A stretch of 64,000 bases of DNA, from contig NMRB01000684.1 in assembly GCA_002633025.1 (NCBI GenBank), positions 87,387 through 151,386 on the forward strand, written 5' to 3'. Below the pieces are notes generated by a model, which saw only the letters and a list, made by a program, of their open reading frames with translations, did not search any database and was not told the DNA's origin. This stretch comes from Notospermus geniculatus (taxonomy: Eukaryota; Nemertea; Pilidiophora; Heteronemertea; Lineidae). This document shows positions 10,053-21,146 of the stretch, one piece after another; the first letter of the stretch is position 1; every line of letters begins with the position of its first letter. The translations under genes and the position numbers were made by a program.

Positions 10053-13000
10053 ATGTCGGAGTTACCAGAAGCTGCTGTCAGGGGCGATGACGAAGAAATC
10101 CGGAGGTTACTCAAGGTGGGGTCATCAGTTAACGCCAGAGACAGGCTGGGGCGAACAGCGTTGTTCATTCTGGCGGAGAAGGGTCATAAAGATTTGGTTG
10201 AATTTTTAGTTTGGTCAAATGCTGATGTAAATATAACAGTGAGAGGAATATATGTGTTTGATATTCGTACCAATGATAATTGGATCATTGGAGCCAGTCA
10301 TGTAACACCTCTGATGGTTTCTGCTTACTGGGGACACAGCAGTATTGTTGACCTTCTGGTGAATTCAGAAGCTGACGTTAATGCTACGGATGGAAGGGGA
10401 AGGTCAGCATTGATGTATTCGTCTGCCAGGGGACATCAGGACACAGCTGGTATTCTCATCAAGGCAGGAGCCGAGGTTAATGCTAATGATACAGATGGAA
10501 AGTCGCCACTAATTCATTCGTCTGCCGGGGGACATCATGTCACAGCTGATGTCCTCCTCAAGGCAGGAGCGGAGGTTAACGCTGAGGATACAGATGGAAA
10601 GACGGCGCTAATTCATTCGTCTGCCGGGGGACATCATAAAACAGTTGATGTCCTCATCAAGGCTGGAGCTGACGTTAATGCTAAGGATAGAGATAGAAAG
10701 CCAGCGCTGGTGCATGCCTTGAGAAGGGGACGAGTGACATTGTTCTTCTTCTGATAAAAGCAGGAGCTGATTGTACTGTCAATTCAAAAGATGGACAGTC
10801 AGTACTCATGTATTACTCTGAGAATGGCAATCTTGATATGGTGCATAGAGTAATTGAGGTTGGAGCCCGGTGCATAGACAATAAGGATTCCCAGGGACAG
10901 ACGGCCCTTATCAAAGCTTCTCGTTATGGACACTCTGAAGTTGTGAGTTGTCTTGTTGAGAATGGTGCAGAGGTCGATATAACTGACAACAGTGGACAAA
11001 ATGCCCTGTTTTGGGCATCTAAATCAGGACACTTTGATGTCTGCAGACTGTTATGTGATGCCCAACCAGGGATGCTGGAGTCAATGCTCAAACACGCAGA
11101 ATCTAATGATAAAATAATGCAGATAATTGCTTTATTATCAGTACCTGAAAACCGACAAACAATTGACCTGGGGGGTATAAGCAACGTAGACACCCTCCGC
11201 ATGGCTCTCATCCAAGCTGCGAATGACCGATTAGATGTGAAGGGACGCCGACACTTACCTTTACAAGACGTTATTGACTACACCATGTTAGATGACCTGC
11301 CTTCACTCGGGTCTGATCTACTGAAAGTCACCTCTTCCTTGCCAGATACAGTGACTGATAATCTTCCAAAAGTATCGGAGCTGATCAGATGTCCAGGCGT
11401 CGGTGATGTACACAGTTTACCAGCAGGAAAGTCTGGGGACATTATAGGCTATATCAATGATTGCATTCAGGGCATTGCCAATAAAATTATTAGTTTGCAT
11501 AAGACAGTCCGCCCATGTGGGAGTTCAGCAGAGCGCACAAAGGTGATGGTTCCAGATGAAAACGATTATGTCATAGACCTTGAACATGGTTATTTCATTA
11601 AAGGCATTTTACGCCATGTCGAGAATGGTTATGTACAACTCAATACTAGGGAAGAGGTGAAGAGAAGTAAAACATTCCATGATGAATTCTGTTCCAAGTT
11701 GGATGTTGCATTAAAAAAAGTGGAAAATATACAGATTTGCTCAGAAGTGGGTAAGGTGAGAGATGGTGGCCACGCAAGCACGGAAATAAAGATCAAATGT
11801 GACCCCAGCATTGATGATACCCTGGTGATATCTGTTGACTTGGTGCCAGCCATTCACATAAGAAACTCCTATCCAGAATATCTCATTCCGATGATGTGGG
11901 GGATGGATAGAGAAGAATTAAACATGTTAAATGATCATGGTTCCTACCTGGTGGCCAAGAGGACGTGGATGATGGATAAAGAAGAATTAAATGATCGTGG
12001 TTTCTACCTGGTGGCCAAGCCACCTCACAAGAACAGTAAACTTGGTAAGTCAATGAGGCAAAATAACCAGGAAGACCTGCGTACACAACTCTACCGTATC
12101 TCCTTTCCTCATCTCGAGACGAGGCATATTAGAAGTCTAGAACCCTGGGTTAGAGATGCATACATCGCAGCAAAGTATCTACGCAACCCTGATGTCTGCA
12201 GGATAATGATACAGGACAAGGATGGTTTCCTTTACAACACGGACAAATATGTCACTAGCTATTACCTGAAAACTGTCTTCCTACACAACGTTGAGGACTT
12301 CCTCACTAGAAAATTGAGTTTGATCGAGATGGTACGTGTCATATACAGGGACCTGGAAGGTTACCTGGCTATGGGTAACCTTCCGATGTTCTGGAATCCA
12401 GATTGGAACGTTTTGGTTGGACAGAAGATTGACCCAAAGAAATCACTTCGGGTGGCGAGGCTGCTGAGAAAGTTTGTGGATAAACTCTACAAAAAGGAGA
12501 TGTCAGAATCTGGTACTGGTGGACAAGAGGAGCAGGCGAGGTCTGAAAGAACATTTTCCAGCCTCCAGTATGAAGTGAATCTGTTGATGTTGACAGTGAG
12601 GTTGCTGCAGAGAAAGGGGATGTCAGAATCTGTCACTAAGGATAATGCTGGAGGAGAGGAGGAGGCAAGCTCTGTCGCAACCTTCCTCAGCCTCCTGAAT
12701 GAAGTGGATATGTTTGAGAGCACAATGAGGTGGCAGCTGAGACATTTCTTGAATAAAGAAGAGACGTCAAAATCTGGTGCTTGTTCTGATGGAGGAGAGG
12801 AAGAGACAAGTTCTGAGGGAACCTTTTCCAGCCTCCTGGAGACACTGATGTTAATAAAAGAGAAGCTTCAGATTAAGTTCAATCAACACGCAATATCTGA
12901 GGGAGATGAAATGTATTCCAGCCTCCTGAGGAGAAACTGATGCTGATACTAGAGAGACTGCAGAAAAAGTTATTGGATAAAAAGATAATGTCAGAATTTG

Positions 13001-13554
13001 GTGCTTGTGTTGGTGGTGGAGAAGACACAAGCTCTGTGGGAACCTTTTCCAGCCTCCTGGGGAAATTGATGCCGATACTAAAGAGAGTGCAGACATGGTT
13101 AGTGGCTAAAAAGGAAAGGTCAGAATCTGTTGCCTGTAATGGTGATGGTGGAGGAGAAGTAGAAACAAGTTCTGAGGGAACCTATTCCAGCCTCCTGGGA
13201 CCTGTCAGTAAGTTGGGATACTTTATCTTCTCTGAGGAAGAAACTGACCAGGAACATGAGGATGTGACACTTGGTCAGGAGGGAACGGACTCGGATGAGT
13301 CTACTGACGATTCTTTTTCATCTGAGGAAGAAACTGACCAGGAACACGAGGACGTGACACTTGGTCAGGAGGGAACGAACTCTGTTGTGGGAGCTGTTTC
13401 TGAGGGCAATGAACCTGATGAAGTGGTGGAAACACATGGCATTGAACAGAAACCGAGTGAATTGAAGAACAAGAGGGAAGTGACAGAAGCAGGAAGGAAG
13501 AGAAAACAGGGAGAAAGTGACAGTCTTCCGCAGAAGAAGACAAGACTCTGTTAA
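10053..13554 (+). pseudogene. Ankyrin-repeat/cGAS-like receptor fusion, copy 2 (two frameshifts)
   Basis: Starts at the conserved ATGTCGGAG (protein begins MSELPEAAVRGDDEE). Ankyrin repeats run to about 11080, and the linker and nucleotidyltransferase domain to about 12480. Active-site features are intact: CGSSAERTKV, PDENDY and ISVDLVP. Three coiled-coil/SSLL tail modules and a doubled SEEETDQEHEDVTLGQEG block follow. One base is missing at about 10718 (CCTTGAG versus CCTTTGAG in copy 1), and two extra bases lie at about 12929 (CTCCTGAGGAGAAAC versus CTCCTGGAGAAAC). Reading passes through three frames and ends at TAA 13552-13554. An approximately 22-residue tandem duplication around 11894-12019 lengthens the catalytic domain. 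Pseudogene or sequencing-error-bearing gene; both shifts involve 1-2 bases. Confidence 0.85.
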
Positions 13555-15034
13555 GGGAGCTGGTGTCCATGTTTCTGGGGGCAATAAACCTGATGAGTTG
13601 GTGGAGGCAACGGATACTGTACACTCGTCCCCAGTGTTTAGTTGGCCGTAGGTATAGACCCACTAAACACTGGCATGATTGGCACCAAAACTGACTTATA
13701 GTCAACAGATGGCGCTGTTTGACGAGATATCCAATCACGAGCCGTCATCACGGGTTTAGCCGACGCCGGAGTAACACACTTTCTGATTGGCTATATATGT
13801 GTACAAAATGTACACTGTGTATTCATACTTTACGCGATTGCAAAGTCGACAAGATCAACGCCGTTTGCAAATATGAGCAATGTTGTCACGCACCTGTTAG
13901 TCTGCCCCCACGTTTTGGACATTTTGAAGGGTATATAATCCAGTTGCCCCATGAAAGCTGCCGAGAATCACTAATTTGGTCCGTTTTACTGGTGAGTTCT
14001 GTAAACCATGATATTTTTGCGACGCTAAATGTTCGCGATTTTGGTGATCTACGAATTCGCGAAGAATACTATATTCGCGATTGGAACCCTTCAGCTTCTA
14101 AAGAATAATAAGAAGAGTAATTTTCGCGCGATTTATGTTCGCGTTTTGACCCTTGAAAGCGAAAGTCACGAAAATAAAACGCACGCGAAAATTTCACGGT
14201 TTACAGTATCAAGCAGATTCCCAAATGGGGATTCCCCGAATCGACAGCGAGCGCCGTCTGTTGGTCATAAGTTGAGATTGGCGTCAACAATGGCAGTGCC
14301 CTCTCCCGAACCGGGGGTCAGAGGCCTGCTTTCTCTGGGCCCGGAAGAGGCTAGAGGAAGGGCAAAGTGGCGGAGTAGGATACAGATCCACCGCTCCTGC
14401 CTGTGAAACAAACAAACAAACAAAGTTTCTAAGCACGGATAACGTAGTGGGTAGCGGTTTGAAACTGCCGGGGGAGTTTACGGATAGGGGAGACCGGGGC
14501 TGGTTGTAACAGGGGTAGGTTGTAACAGAGCTAATATTTCCTTGAATATCCACTGGGAAGGGCTGAGATTCCTCACAGGCAGGTGGTACCACTCGACTTT
14601 GGACCCATTTTTCAGAGACATGGATAGAGATGGCTAAACTTTGTTTAGTGCATAAGTGACCATTGATATTAAATATTCAAAAGACCAAGCAGGTTATAAA
14701 TACCTCCCGTAATTAGGAAGTAATCGACCTCAAAAGAAAAAGTGTTACAACCAGCCCAGGTCTCCCCTACTGATAGAAGAGGAGAGCGTTGTGGGAAGAG
14801 TGGGAATTGACAGAACGGCGAAGGAGGAGGAAGAGAAATCAGGGAGAAAGTGACAATCCACTGCAGAAGAAGACAGACTCTGTTGAGCAGGAGGGAGCTG
14901 GTGTGCATGTTTCTGAGGACAATAAACCTGATGAGTTTGTGGACGTGTCGGACATTGAACAGAAGGAGAGTGAATCATCAGATGAGTGGGAGGAAGTGAC
15001 CATCTACCACAGAACAGGTGGATATAAACAATAA
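13555..15034 (+). pseudogene. Copy 2 tail split by a 1.15-kb insertion
   Basis: The tail DNA continues after the stop (GGCAATAAACCTGATGAGTTG) to GATACTG at 13619, is interrupted, and resumes at about 14771 with ATAGAAGAGGAGAGC. Copy 3's second tail reads GATACTGAACAGAAGAGGAG at the same place. The last part (14789-15034) is open and ends in EEVTIYHRTGGYKQ followed by TAA, as behind copy 3. TACTG flanks the inserted DNA on both sides and may be its target duplication. Confidence 0.65.
13620..14770. mobile_element. Composite insertion in copy 2 tail
   Basis: It lies between two halves of an alignable tail. At its right end sits a MITE (about 14486-14770) with inverted ends TAGGGGAGACC and GGTCTCCCCTA and TA at both borders. 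At 14350-14425 there is a stretch shared with 23430-23505 (GGAAGGGCAAAGTGGCGGAG) ending in a CAAA-repeat tail, as SINEs do. Bases 13990-14210 are rich in TTCGCGA words. No gene is seen. Confidence 0.6.
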
Positions 15035-15117
15035 CACGTGGGAAGGAAGCGACCAAGATCAAGTGGAGAATGACTGTTTGAAAAGTGTAGGCTAAGTGTT
15101 TACATTTCATTTCTTTT

Positions 15118-16170
15118 AGGCCAAGTAAAAAAATACTCATGTTTAGGCCACGCTTTTTTTATTCCTTGTTTCGCGGGCTTTTTCTCAGCACCTCCATCAG
15201 AGGAGGGCGGAAAAAAATAAAAATAAAATTTTATTTTTTGATTTCTCGGAAGTTATCCAAGTTCTCTGAAAAGCGGAGGAGAAGAAAAAATAAAATTTTA
15301 TTCCGCAATAAAGGGTCAATTGGAATAGGCTTACCCAAACCCAAATACCAATGTACCGAAGCTTGAATGATGATGAGGCCACATCGACTGGTGTGTCCAA
15401 GGGCATTTCAGTGCCATAGCATATAGAACTGTCAGAAACCACGTATCAATCGGACGGTAAATCTAACAAAAGTCATATTTTTGAAAAATGTATTTTGGGT
15501 CTCGGACACCTGAGCGGCGGGCGGAATAAAAATAAAAATAAATTTTTATTTTTTTTTTCCATTTTGGCAAGTTTTTGGAGCGGAGGGCCCGTGAAAACCC
15601 CCAAAAATAAAATTTTATTTTTTTTTCATTTTCCTATTTTCACCTAGCGGCGGGCCCGTGAAACAAGGAATAAAAAAAGTGTGGCCTTATCGTCCCCGCC
15701 TGTGCCTAAAATCAGTGCTGTGCCTTAAAATTTTTTATTTTTTATTTTTGTATTTTGCACCAAAAAATCTCCAGTGCATCTTCTTCCCATGCAGTACTAC
15801 AAATAATACAAGTGCAGTAGAACCCCACTTTTCACTATAGGCCTACAGTAGGCCTAACGAGGTTCAACTGTAGTTTGTTCATCCTAAAAGTTCTACTCTG
15901 AAAACCACAATCAGTCATCTGGATGACAATAGGGAGGTTTTGCAAGCGCCGGGTTAGGCCCTACGACGACGTTTATATTGTGTGGGTGTACCCAAACAAT
16001 AGATAAACGTCGTCGTATGGCCTAACCGGGCGCTTGCGAAACCTCCCTAATATTTGCAAGCGATTGCACTGTTTATACCCAGGCTGGAATAAAAAACAAA
16101 AATAAAAAGGTGCCTCCCTTGCCAATCGTGAGAAACCTGGACGATAAACATAAGTCTTTTTTTACTTGGC
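15118..16170. mobile_element. Inverted-repeat element with two others nested inside
   Basis: The outer repeats are AGGCCAAGTAAAAAAA (15118) and TTTTTTTACTTGGCCT (ending at about 16172). Inside is a second element, about 15146-15685, bounded by GGCCACGCTTTTTTTATTCC and its complement and filled with AATAAAATTTTATT runs. A fragment of the same family is at 60829-61020. At 15931-16048 is a third, with AGGGAGGTTTTGCAAGCGCC and its complement, related to the AGGGAGGTT elements at 33302-34138. Confidence 0.65.
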
Positions 16171-16171
16171 C

Positions 16172-16432
16172 TTAAAGATAATGTATCACGGGAATTTTCG
16201 TGGGCCAAGAAATTCATTGTTTATTTACATTTTGTTTGTTTATGTCCAGACTTTCTTTGTCTTATGAGTAATTTGTTGGTAGCATGCCTGTCTAGAAATT
16301 CTGTTGATTCCAAAAGTATTCATTTTGGTGGGTTGGCATGTCCCAAAAGTCCAAAATAACATAGTGTACGGTAAACATCCATGTTTACAAACATTGAATG
16401 TAAACAATGAAGTCATGATACATTATCTTTAA
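16172..16432 (+). mobile_element. piggyBac-type MITE with TTAA at both ends
   Basis: The 5' end reads TTAAAGATAATGTATCA and the 3' end TGATACATTATCTTTAA, giving a perfect inverted terminus plus a TTAA duplication, the hallmark target of piggyBac transposases. Same family as 1424-1738 and 50751-51005. No open frame; it would need a transposase from elsewhere. Confidence 0.85.
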
Positions 16433-17769
16433 CATTCCATTTTTTGGTGTTTTTGAAATATCAAAGATTTAGACATCATAGCTGACCCGCTCTGCTGCAC
16501 TTAACTACTATACAGAGAGGTTACAAACGACCGTGTCCTCTTCACTCAGTCATGTACAAAATGCTTGGTCAAATCTCTCGCTGTTACTTGTCGAGCCAAC
16601 TTCGCCGAACTACATGTAAAATATGTCGGGACAATCGTTAAAGCCTTGACTTGCACCAAATTCGAGAAAAGCCTTTGCGGAAGTTGACTTGAAATTTTAC
16701 CACCCTGTAAAGTCCAGCGCAGCCTTCACGCGACCCAAGGAATGCGGAAGTAGGCTTACCACAAACTGACCACAAATCTTATTCAACACATGACCCTTGA
16801 ATAACCGATTGGACTGCGTGATCAAATTATACTCTGCTCCACTTTTACACGCAAAAATGGAAATTACAGGCAGCATATCTCTCATGAGTCCTTTACTAGT
16901 GTAAACGCTGTAGAATGGCCGTAGAGTGTATGAATTGGGAATAGACTGTAATAGTGCCCAGTCATGTGCAGGCGATCGTCGTTGGTAACGTGGGGGTAGA
17001 TGGCGTAATTAGGTAGCCGCAAGCTGTTGTCATTTCGTATTTCCGCATTCCATTGGGTCGCGCAAAGGCTGCGCCAGACTATAGCCCTTTTTACACGGTG
17101 CCGGTGCGTTCCAGATCGAGACTAGATCGAGGAGGGTTCGGTTATTTTCCCCTGTGTAAACGCGAAACAACTGACCTCCACCTTCCTCAGGCCAGTTCAG
17201 TTCGCCGCGTGAGTCTCGGGAAGGTGGAGGTAGGTTCAGGCTGGTTATTCTCTCATGTAAAAGCGAACCGACCTCCAGCGGCCTCGTGCGGGATTGAGGA
17301 CGGTACATATGAATGGCATCACTGGCGCATATTTTGCTGTAAGTTACCTGTGAAGAAATCACGCACGAGATTTCTCAAGCACTGCTCATGTTGTTAGAAG
17401 CATAGTTTATCGATTTTTTTGCAGGCACTATCAAGTGACTTCACCGAGAACAACCTTGCCCCGAGGTCTCTAAATCAGAACCTGGGCAGTTTGTACAAGA
17501 AAGGCGACCCAGGGTACAATTTCACTTGACGACATCGAACCTGGGTACACTTTATGTGTACCCAGGACGACAGCAACCCCTTTAGCGCAACTAACGTCAG
17601 TCAAAATAAAAACCGCAGTCAGAGCTTTACTTTAGTTCAAATATATCAGTGAGAGATTCATTTCCTCTTTGATATGAAGTGCTGAGAATGACACATCCTG
17701 GGGTTCGATTATGTGAAAATAATGCAGGAGAAAACCAGAGCCTCAGATAATTCAACCTATTGGTGACTT
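16433..17769. other. Intergenic, no gene recognised
   Basis: Unique-looking or ancient repeat DNA. At 17485-17575 there is a diverged hairpin related to the palindrome at 21899-22086 (ACCTGGGTACAC ... GTGTACCCAGGACGAC). No exon with recognisable protein content on either strand. Confidence 0.4.
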
Positions 17770-19022
17770 TTATGTTTCAGTGGCTGGGTGATACCACTGA
17801 GCAAGCCTATAGTATAAACATGTTCCAGCCATTTCAGAGTGTGACTTGGAGGCAACATCCCGAGTCATACAACTTGGAATATAACCCCCCCCACTCCTTC
17901 GCAACGTTGGCAAATCCACGTCATTTCCGAAGCCCCTTCTAACTTCGATGTGTCGCAAGCTTTTGGCCAGCGAAGAGGAGCCACCGTTTTCAAGTACTTT
18001 GACACTTAGTTTAACGTACTGCTGGTTTTCACTTTTTTTCAAAGATTCAAAGAACTTCAAAGTCCGACATTCCATTTGACTCTGTATACTCTCCTCACCT
18101 ACGATAAGGTTTACGAGATCATTGTGCGTTCTATAGGGAATATTTACAACTTTTCGCACACACTTTCTCCAGGCAGCGTATAGAACTTTTCAACACTCAC
18201 TTTGGATAGATTCATCATCTGGGAGCCATAAAGAGGCATACAAAATCTTTGAAACAAGAAATATTTAACATGCGTGGTCGCATGACCAAACTGTGACAAC
18301 AGACTATTCGTCTTTTGATAAAGCTCATTAACACATTTTTCTATTCGAATCCGTTCCGCACCAGGACCAAGAGGTATACCAAGATGCACTTCGCACCTAC
18401 TTGCAGTCGGGTAACTCCATCTACAACAAGCTCTATATTTCTCTCGACTCCACCACCAAATACCAAAAATTTACTCTTCTGGGCGTTGAACGATATCCTG
18501 AATTCTACAGAGAAACCCTTCGCCGTTTTTATCATATGCTTCAAAGATAAGATAGAAGGAGCTAATAGGATTACGTCATCGGCGTAAGCTAAAGCCCCGA
18601 AAAAACATTCCCTTGTGACACCCTAATCTGTTGTACTCATCGATGTACACATTGAAAAGTATTGGCGATAACACGCCACCCTGTTTAACACCATTGGAGA
18701 CAGAGAAGTTACCAGTGATAAAACCACTCCATTTAACCCTTACAAGCTGAGAGGTATATAACGTTACAAGGAAGCGTGCAACCAGTGGACAGAGACCTTT
18801 TTTAAGTAAAATCCTAAATAATTTGACGTACTGAACACAATCAAAAGCTTTCGATGCGTCTAGCATCACACAGTAGACCGGAGAATCACGATCATTATAA
18901 TAATTGATGATTTCTTCCACTACATAGCTGCAATGCACGGTGGAGCTGCCTTTCTTAAAGCCAAATTGTGCATCCGAAGAGGCCAAAGTTTGACCATGAT
19001 TTTTCAGTACAATATAATCAAA
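17770..19022 (-). pseudogene. Non-LTR retrotransposon reverse transcriptase, 5'-truncated and decayed
   Basis: Read right to left. The first segment (about 19022-18600) has QFGFKKGSST, then LDASKAFDCVQ (the first catalytic aspartate region) and NGVKQGGVLSPILFNVYIDE. After a frame shift near 18600 the AYADDVILLAP box appears (about 18590-18555), then FNAQKSKFLVFGG, LGIPLG and thumb-like helices ending with the conserved-looking NIPYRTHNDLV at about 18140. These are hallmark RT motifs of LINE-type elements, CR1-like in style. No endonuclease domain is seen upstream; the sequence before VFDYIVLK belongs to another repeat. It is frameshifted in several places and not expected to be active. Confidence 0.85.
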
Positions 19023-19767
19023 TACTGGATTGTTCCCCCAATACCGCGCACAGTGTATGAAATCGCCATGAATGGGGGCGGATACCAGGAAAAGGTGACT
19101 ATGGTTCATAATTGGTGGATTCATGTCACGAGGGGTCTGCGGTAAATTGCAGTTGATGAGGGGTTGGAGTAGTGACCTCATTGGAAGAAAGTTTGCGATC
19201 ATCAGTCAATAGTGTCAATCACTTTTACCACTGACCGTAATCATTTTGTGGTGATGATGTTCGTTTCAATCGGGGTAATCGTGTAATTGTGTGGCGGTCT
19301 TGGAAAACCCGTCGGAAGTCGCCGAGTGATCAACAGGGGTTGTTAGATTGCCTGGCCATTAATCGACTATTGTTCACCTGTTACCGCATTCCCCATATTC
19401 CCAGGGCGGCATTCCTGGCCAAGTTCACGAGGGTACAACTGATCAAATCAGTATTCATGAGTGAAGAGCATGGGCATGGTAGGCGTGGAAAATAGGCCCT
19501 TGTCCGCCTCAGTATGATAATTTTACGTTTGTAGACTGCGCGGTATTGGGGGAACAATCCAGTACTCTCTATCCGGAACTTTAAGACCAGAGTGCTCCGC
19601 CCCAGCCAGTCAATTCATGTTCATCAACAATTCACTTCAGCGCCGTCGAGTAGAGCTTAGGGTTGATTGACCAAATTGTACAATAGGCCTTTTACTAGGG
19701 TGAATGCCACTGGCACGGGCCTAGAAGTTCCTCATTGTCTGGTCTTAAAGTTCCGGATAGAGAGTAT
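19023..19767. mobile_element. Inverted-repeat pair plus adjoining MITE
   Basis: TACTGGATTGTTCCCCCAATACC at about 19023-19045 is complementary to GGTATTGGGGGAACAATCCA at about 19541-19560. Directly after it, 19562-19767 is bounded by ACTCTCTATCCGGAACTTTA and its complement with TA at each border, a Tc1/mariner-style MITE about 206 bp long. The first repeat marks where the retrotransposon remnant was truncated. Confidence 0.6.
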
Positions 19768-20439
19768 CTTGCCAATGATGCTGCTCAGTGCAATTCCCCG
19801 GTAATTATCAGATGAGTGCAATGATTTTCTTGGGTTCTTAGGAACGTTGCCGTTGCCGACGTCTTCAACTCTCTCTCCTTTTTGATAGTTAAAGTACACA
19901 TCGTGAAGTCTAGTAGCTCGATTGTTCTGTTCTATTGTTCCACCGATACATAAGCGAAAAGTTTGGGATCATGGATAGGCCTATCAGTCTGCACCAATCG
20001 AGGACATGGGGAAATATCCTGGTATTTTTGCCTTTCTATGATAAATCTACCTCTTGTCTGTCGATTCATGTAAAAAACAACATGATAGTATGTACAGTTT
20101 CACTAATTACCGAAGGTAATTACTACCCTATATGTTTCACTAGATTTGACGCCATTTGCATCCTATTAGGTCTGAGAGGCCAGCCTGGTGTATCAAACTT
20201 GCTCCGAGGGCTGCACAGAGGGACTTCTCAAAATTCATCCTGTGCTAGCTTTAATTCGATAATTAGTCGTCGAGAATGGTGTAAAAATAATCTTTTTGCG
20301 ATATATTTGCGGAAAATCATTTAATTGAAAAATCCCTCTGTACAGCCTTCTGTGCTGATAAAAGGCATTCGATGCAAAATGAATTTTAATTATAAAATGT
20401 TTTTAATTATAAAATTTCTTCTTTATATTTTTCATGCAG
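19768..20439. other. No gene recognised upstream of the SLC6 exons
   Basis: AT-rich DNA. I looked for the preceding SLC6 exon (a GNVWRFPY-type first membrane segment) and did not find it here. The short open frames have no recognisable content. Confidence 0.4.
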
Positions 20440-20571
20440 GTGCTTTCCTGATCCCCTTTGTCATTTTCCTGGTGATAATCGGATGGCCAATGTTCTTTCT
20501 GGAAGTGGCTTACTCTCAATTCTCTAGTCTAAGTTCAATACTCGCTTGGAGGTTTTGTCCACTTTTCAAAG
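20440..20571 (+). CDS. SLC6 sodium/neurotransmitter symporter, internal exon (TM2 region)
   Basis: The exon is bounded by TTCATGCAG at 20439 and AAAG|GTAAGT at 20571/20572, both strong splice sites. It encodes GAFLIPFVIFLVIIGWPMFF then LEVAYSQFSSL and ends FCPLFKG. This is the diagnostic second-membrane-helix segment of sodium- and chloride-dependent neurotransmitter transporters, where GIPLFFLEVALGQ-like wording is typical. The exon starts with two bases of a split glycine codon and ends with one base, in phase with the next exon. Partial gene: no exons encoding the first helix or helices 4-12 were found in the window. Confidence 0.85.
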
Positions 20572-20679
20572 GTAAGTCCGTCATTTCTGCCAACAAATGA
20601 CACCATTGTCGATATGCCAATCGTCTACTTATCAAGGCATCTTCCTTTTCCCTCAAAATAATATGTACCACTTCTACAG

Positions 20680-20998
20680 GTGTGGGCGTCGGCATGGTAG
20701 TCCTCACCGTCGTGTGCTCTATCTACTACAACGTGATCATTGCCTGGTCCTTGTTCTATATGGGAGCGTCCTTCACCGCAGTCTTGCCGTGGACCACTTG
20801 CAATAACACGTGGAACACAGACGCATGTATTATACGGAACAGAACCGACGCTTGGACTTCCAGCAGTGGGAGAAATGACACCAACGCTACCTTTAATGAT
20901 CTTGCCAACAATGTCACGGTCATCGATGTCTTCAATACAACCAACGTTTCGTTTTCGTTCAACACAAAAAGAACTTCACCATCAGAAGAATATTGGGA
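20680..20998 (+). CDS. SLC6 sodium/neurotransmitter symporter, internal exon (TM3 and extracellular loop 2)
   Basis: It follows CTTCTACAG at 20679 and ends before GTAAGT at 20999. It encodes GVGMVVLTVVCSIYYNVIIA (the family's third helix, with the conserved SIYYNVIIAW), then PWTTCNNTW and a long loop. The two loop cysteines (TTC and DAC) are the family's disulphide pair, and seven N-x-S/T sites follow, fitting a glycosylated extracellular loop 2. The frame ends at SEEYWE, a standard junction before helix 4. Phase agrees with the exon 109 bases upstream. It may belong to a gene with very long introns or be a stranded fragment; the substrate cannot be told. Confidence 0.87.
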
Positions 20999-21146
20999 GT
21001 AAGTGTCTAAGGCTTTGCTCTGGAGGGTGTCTTCTCCCGACGTTCTTTGTTCCTGGTCAAAGACGACAGGTTAAAATTGATCATGTCTATCTTCATTGGA
21101 ATGTAGGCCTAATTACATGCATGGGGCATTGAGTTAAACGTGGCCT

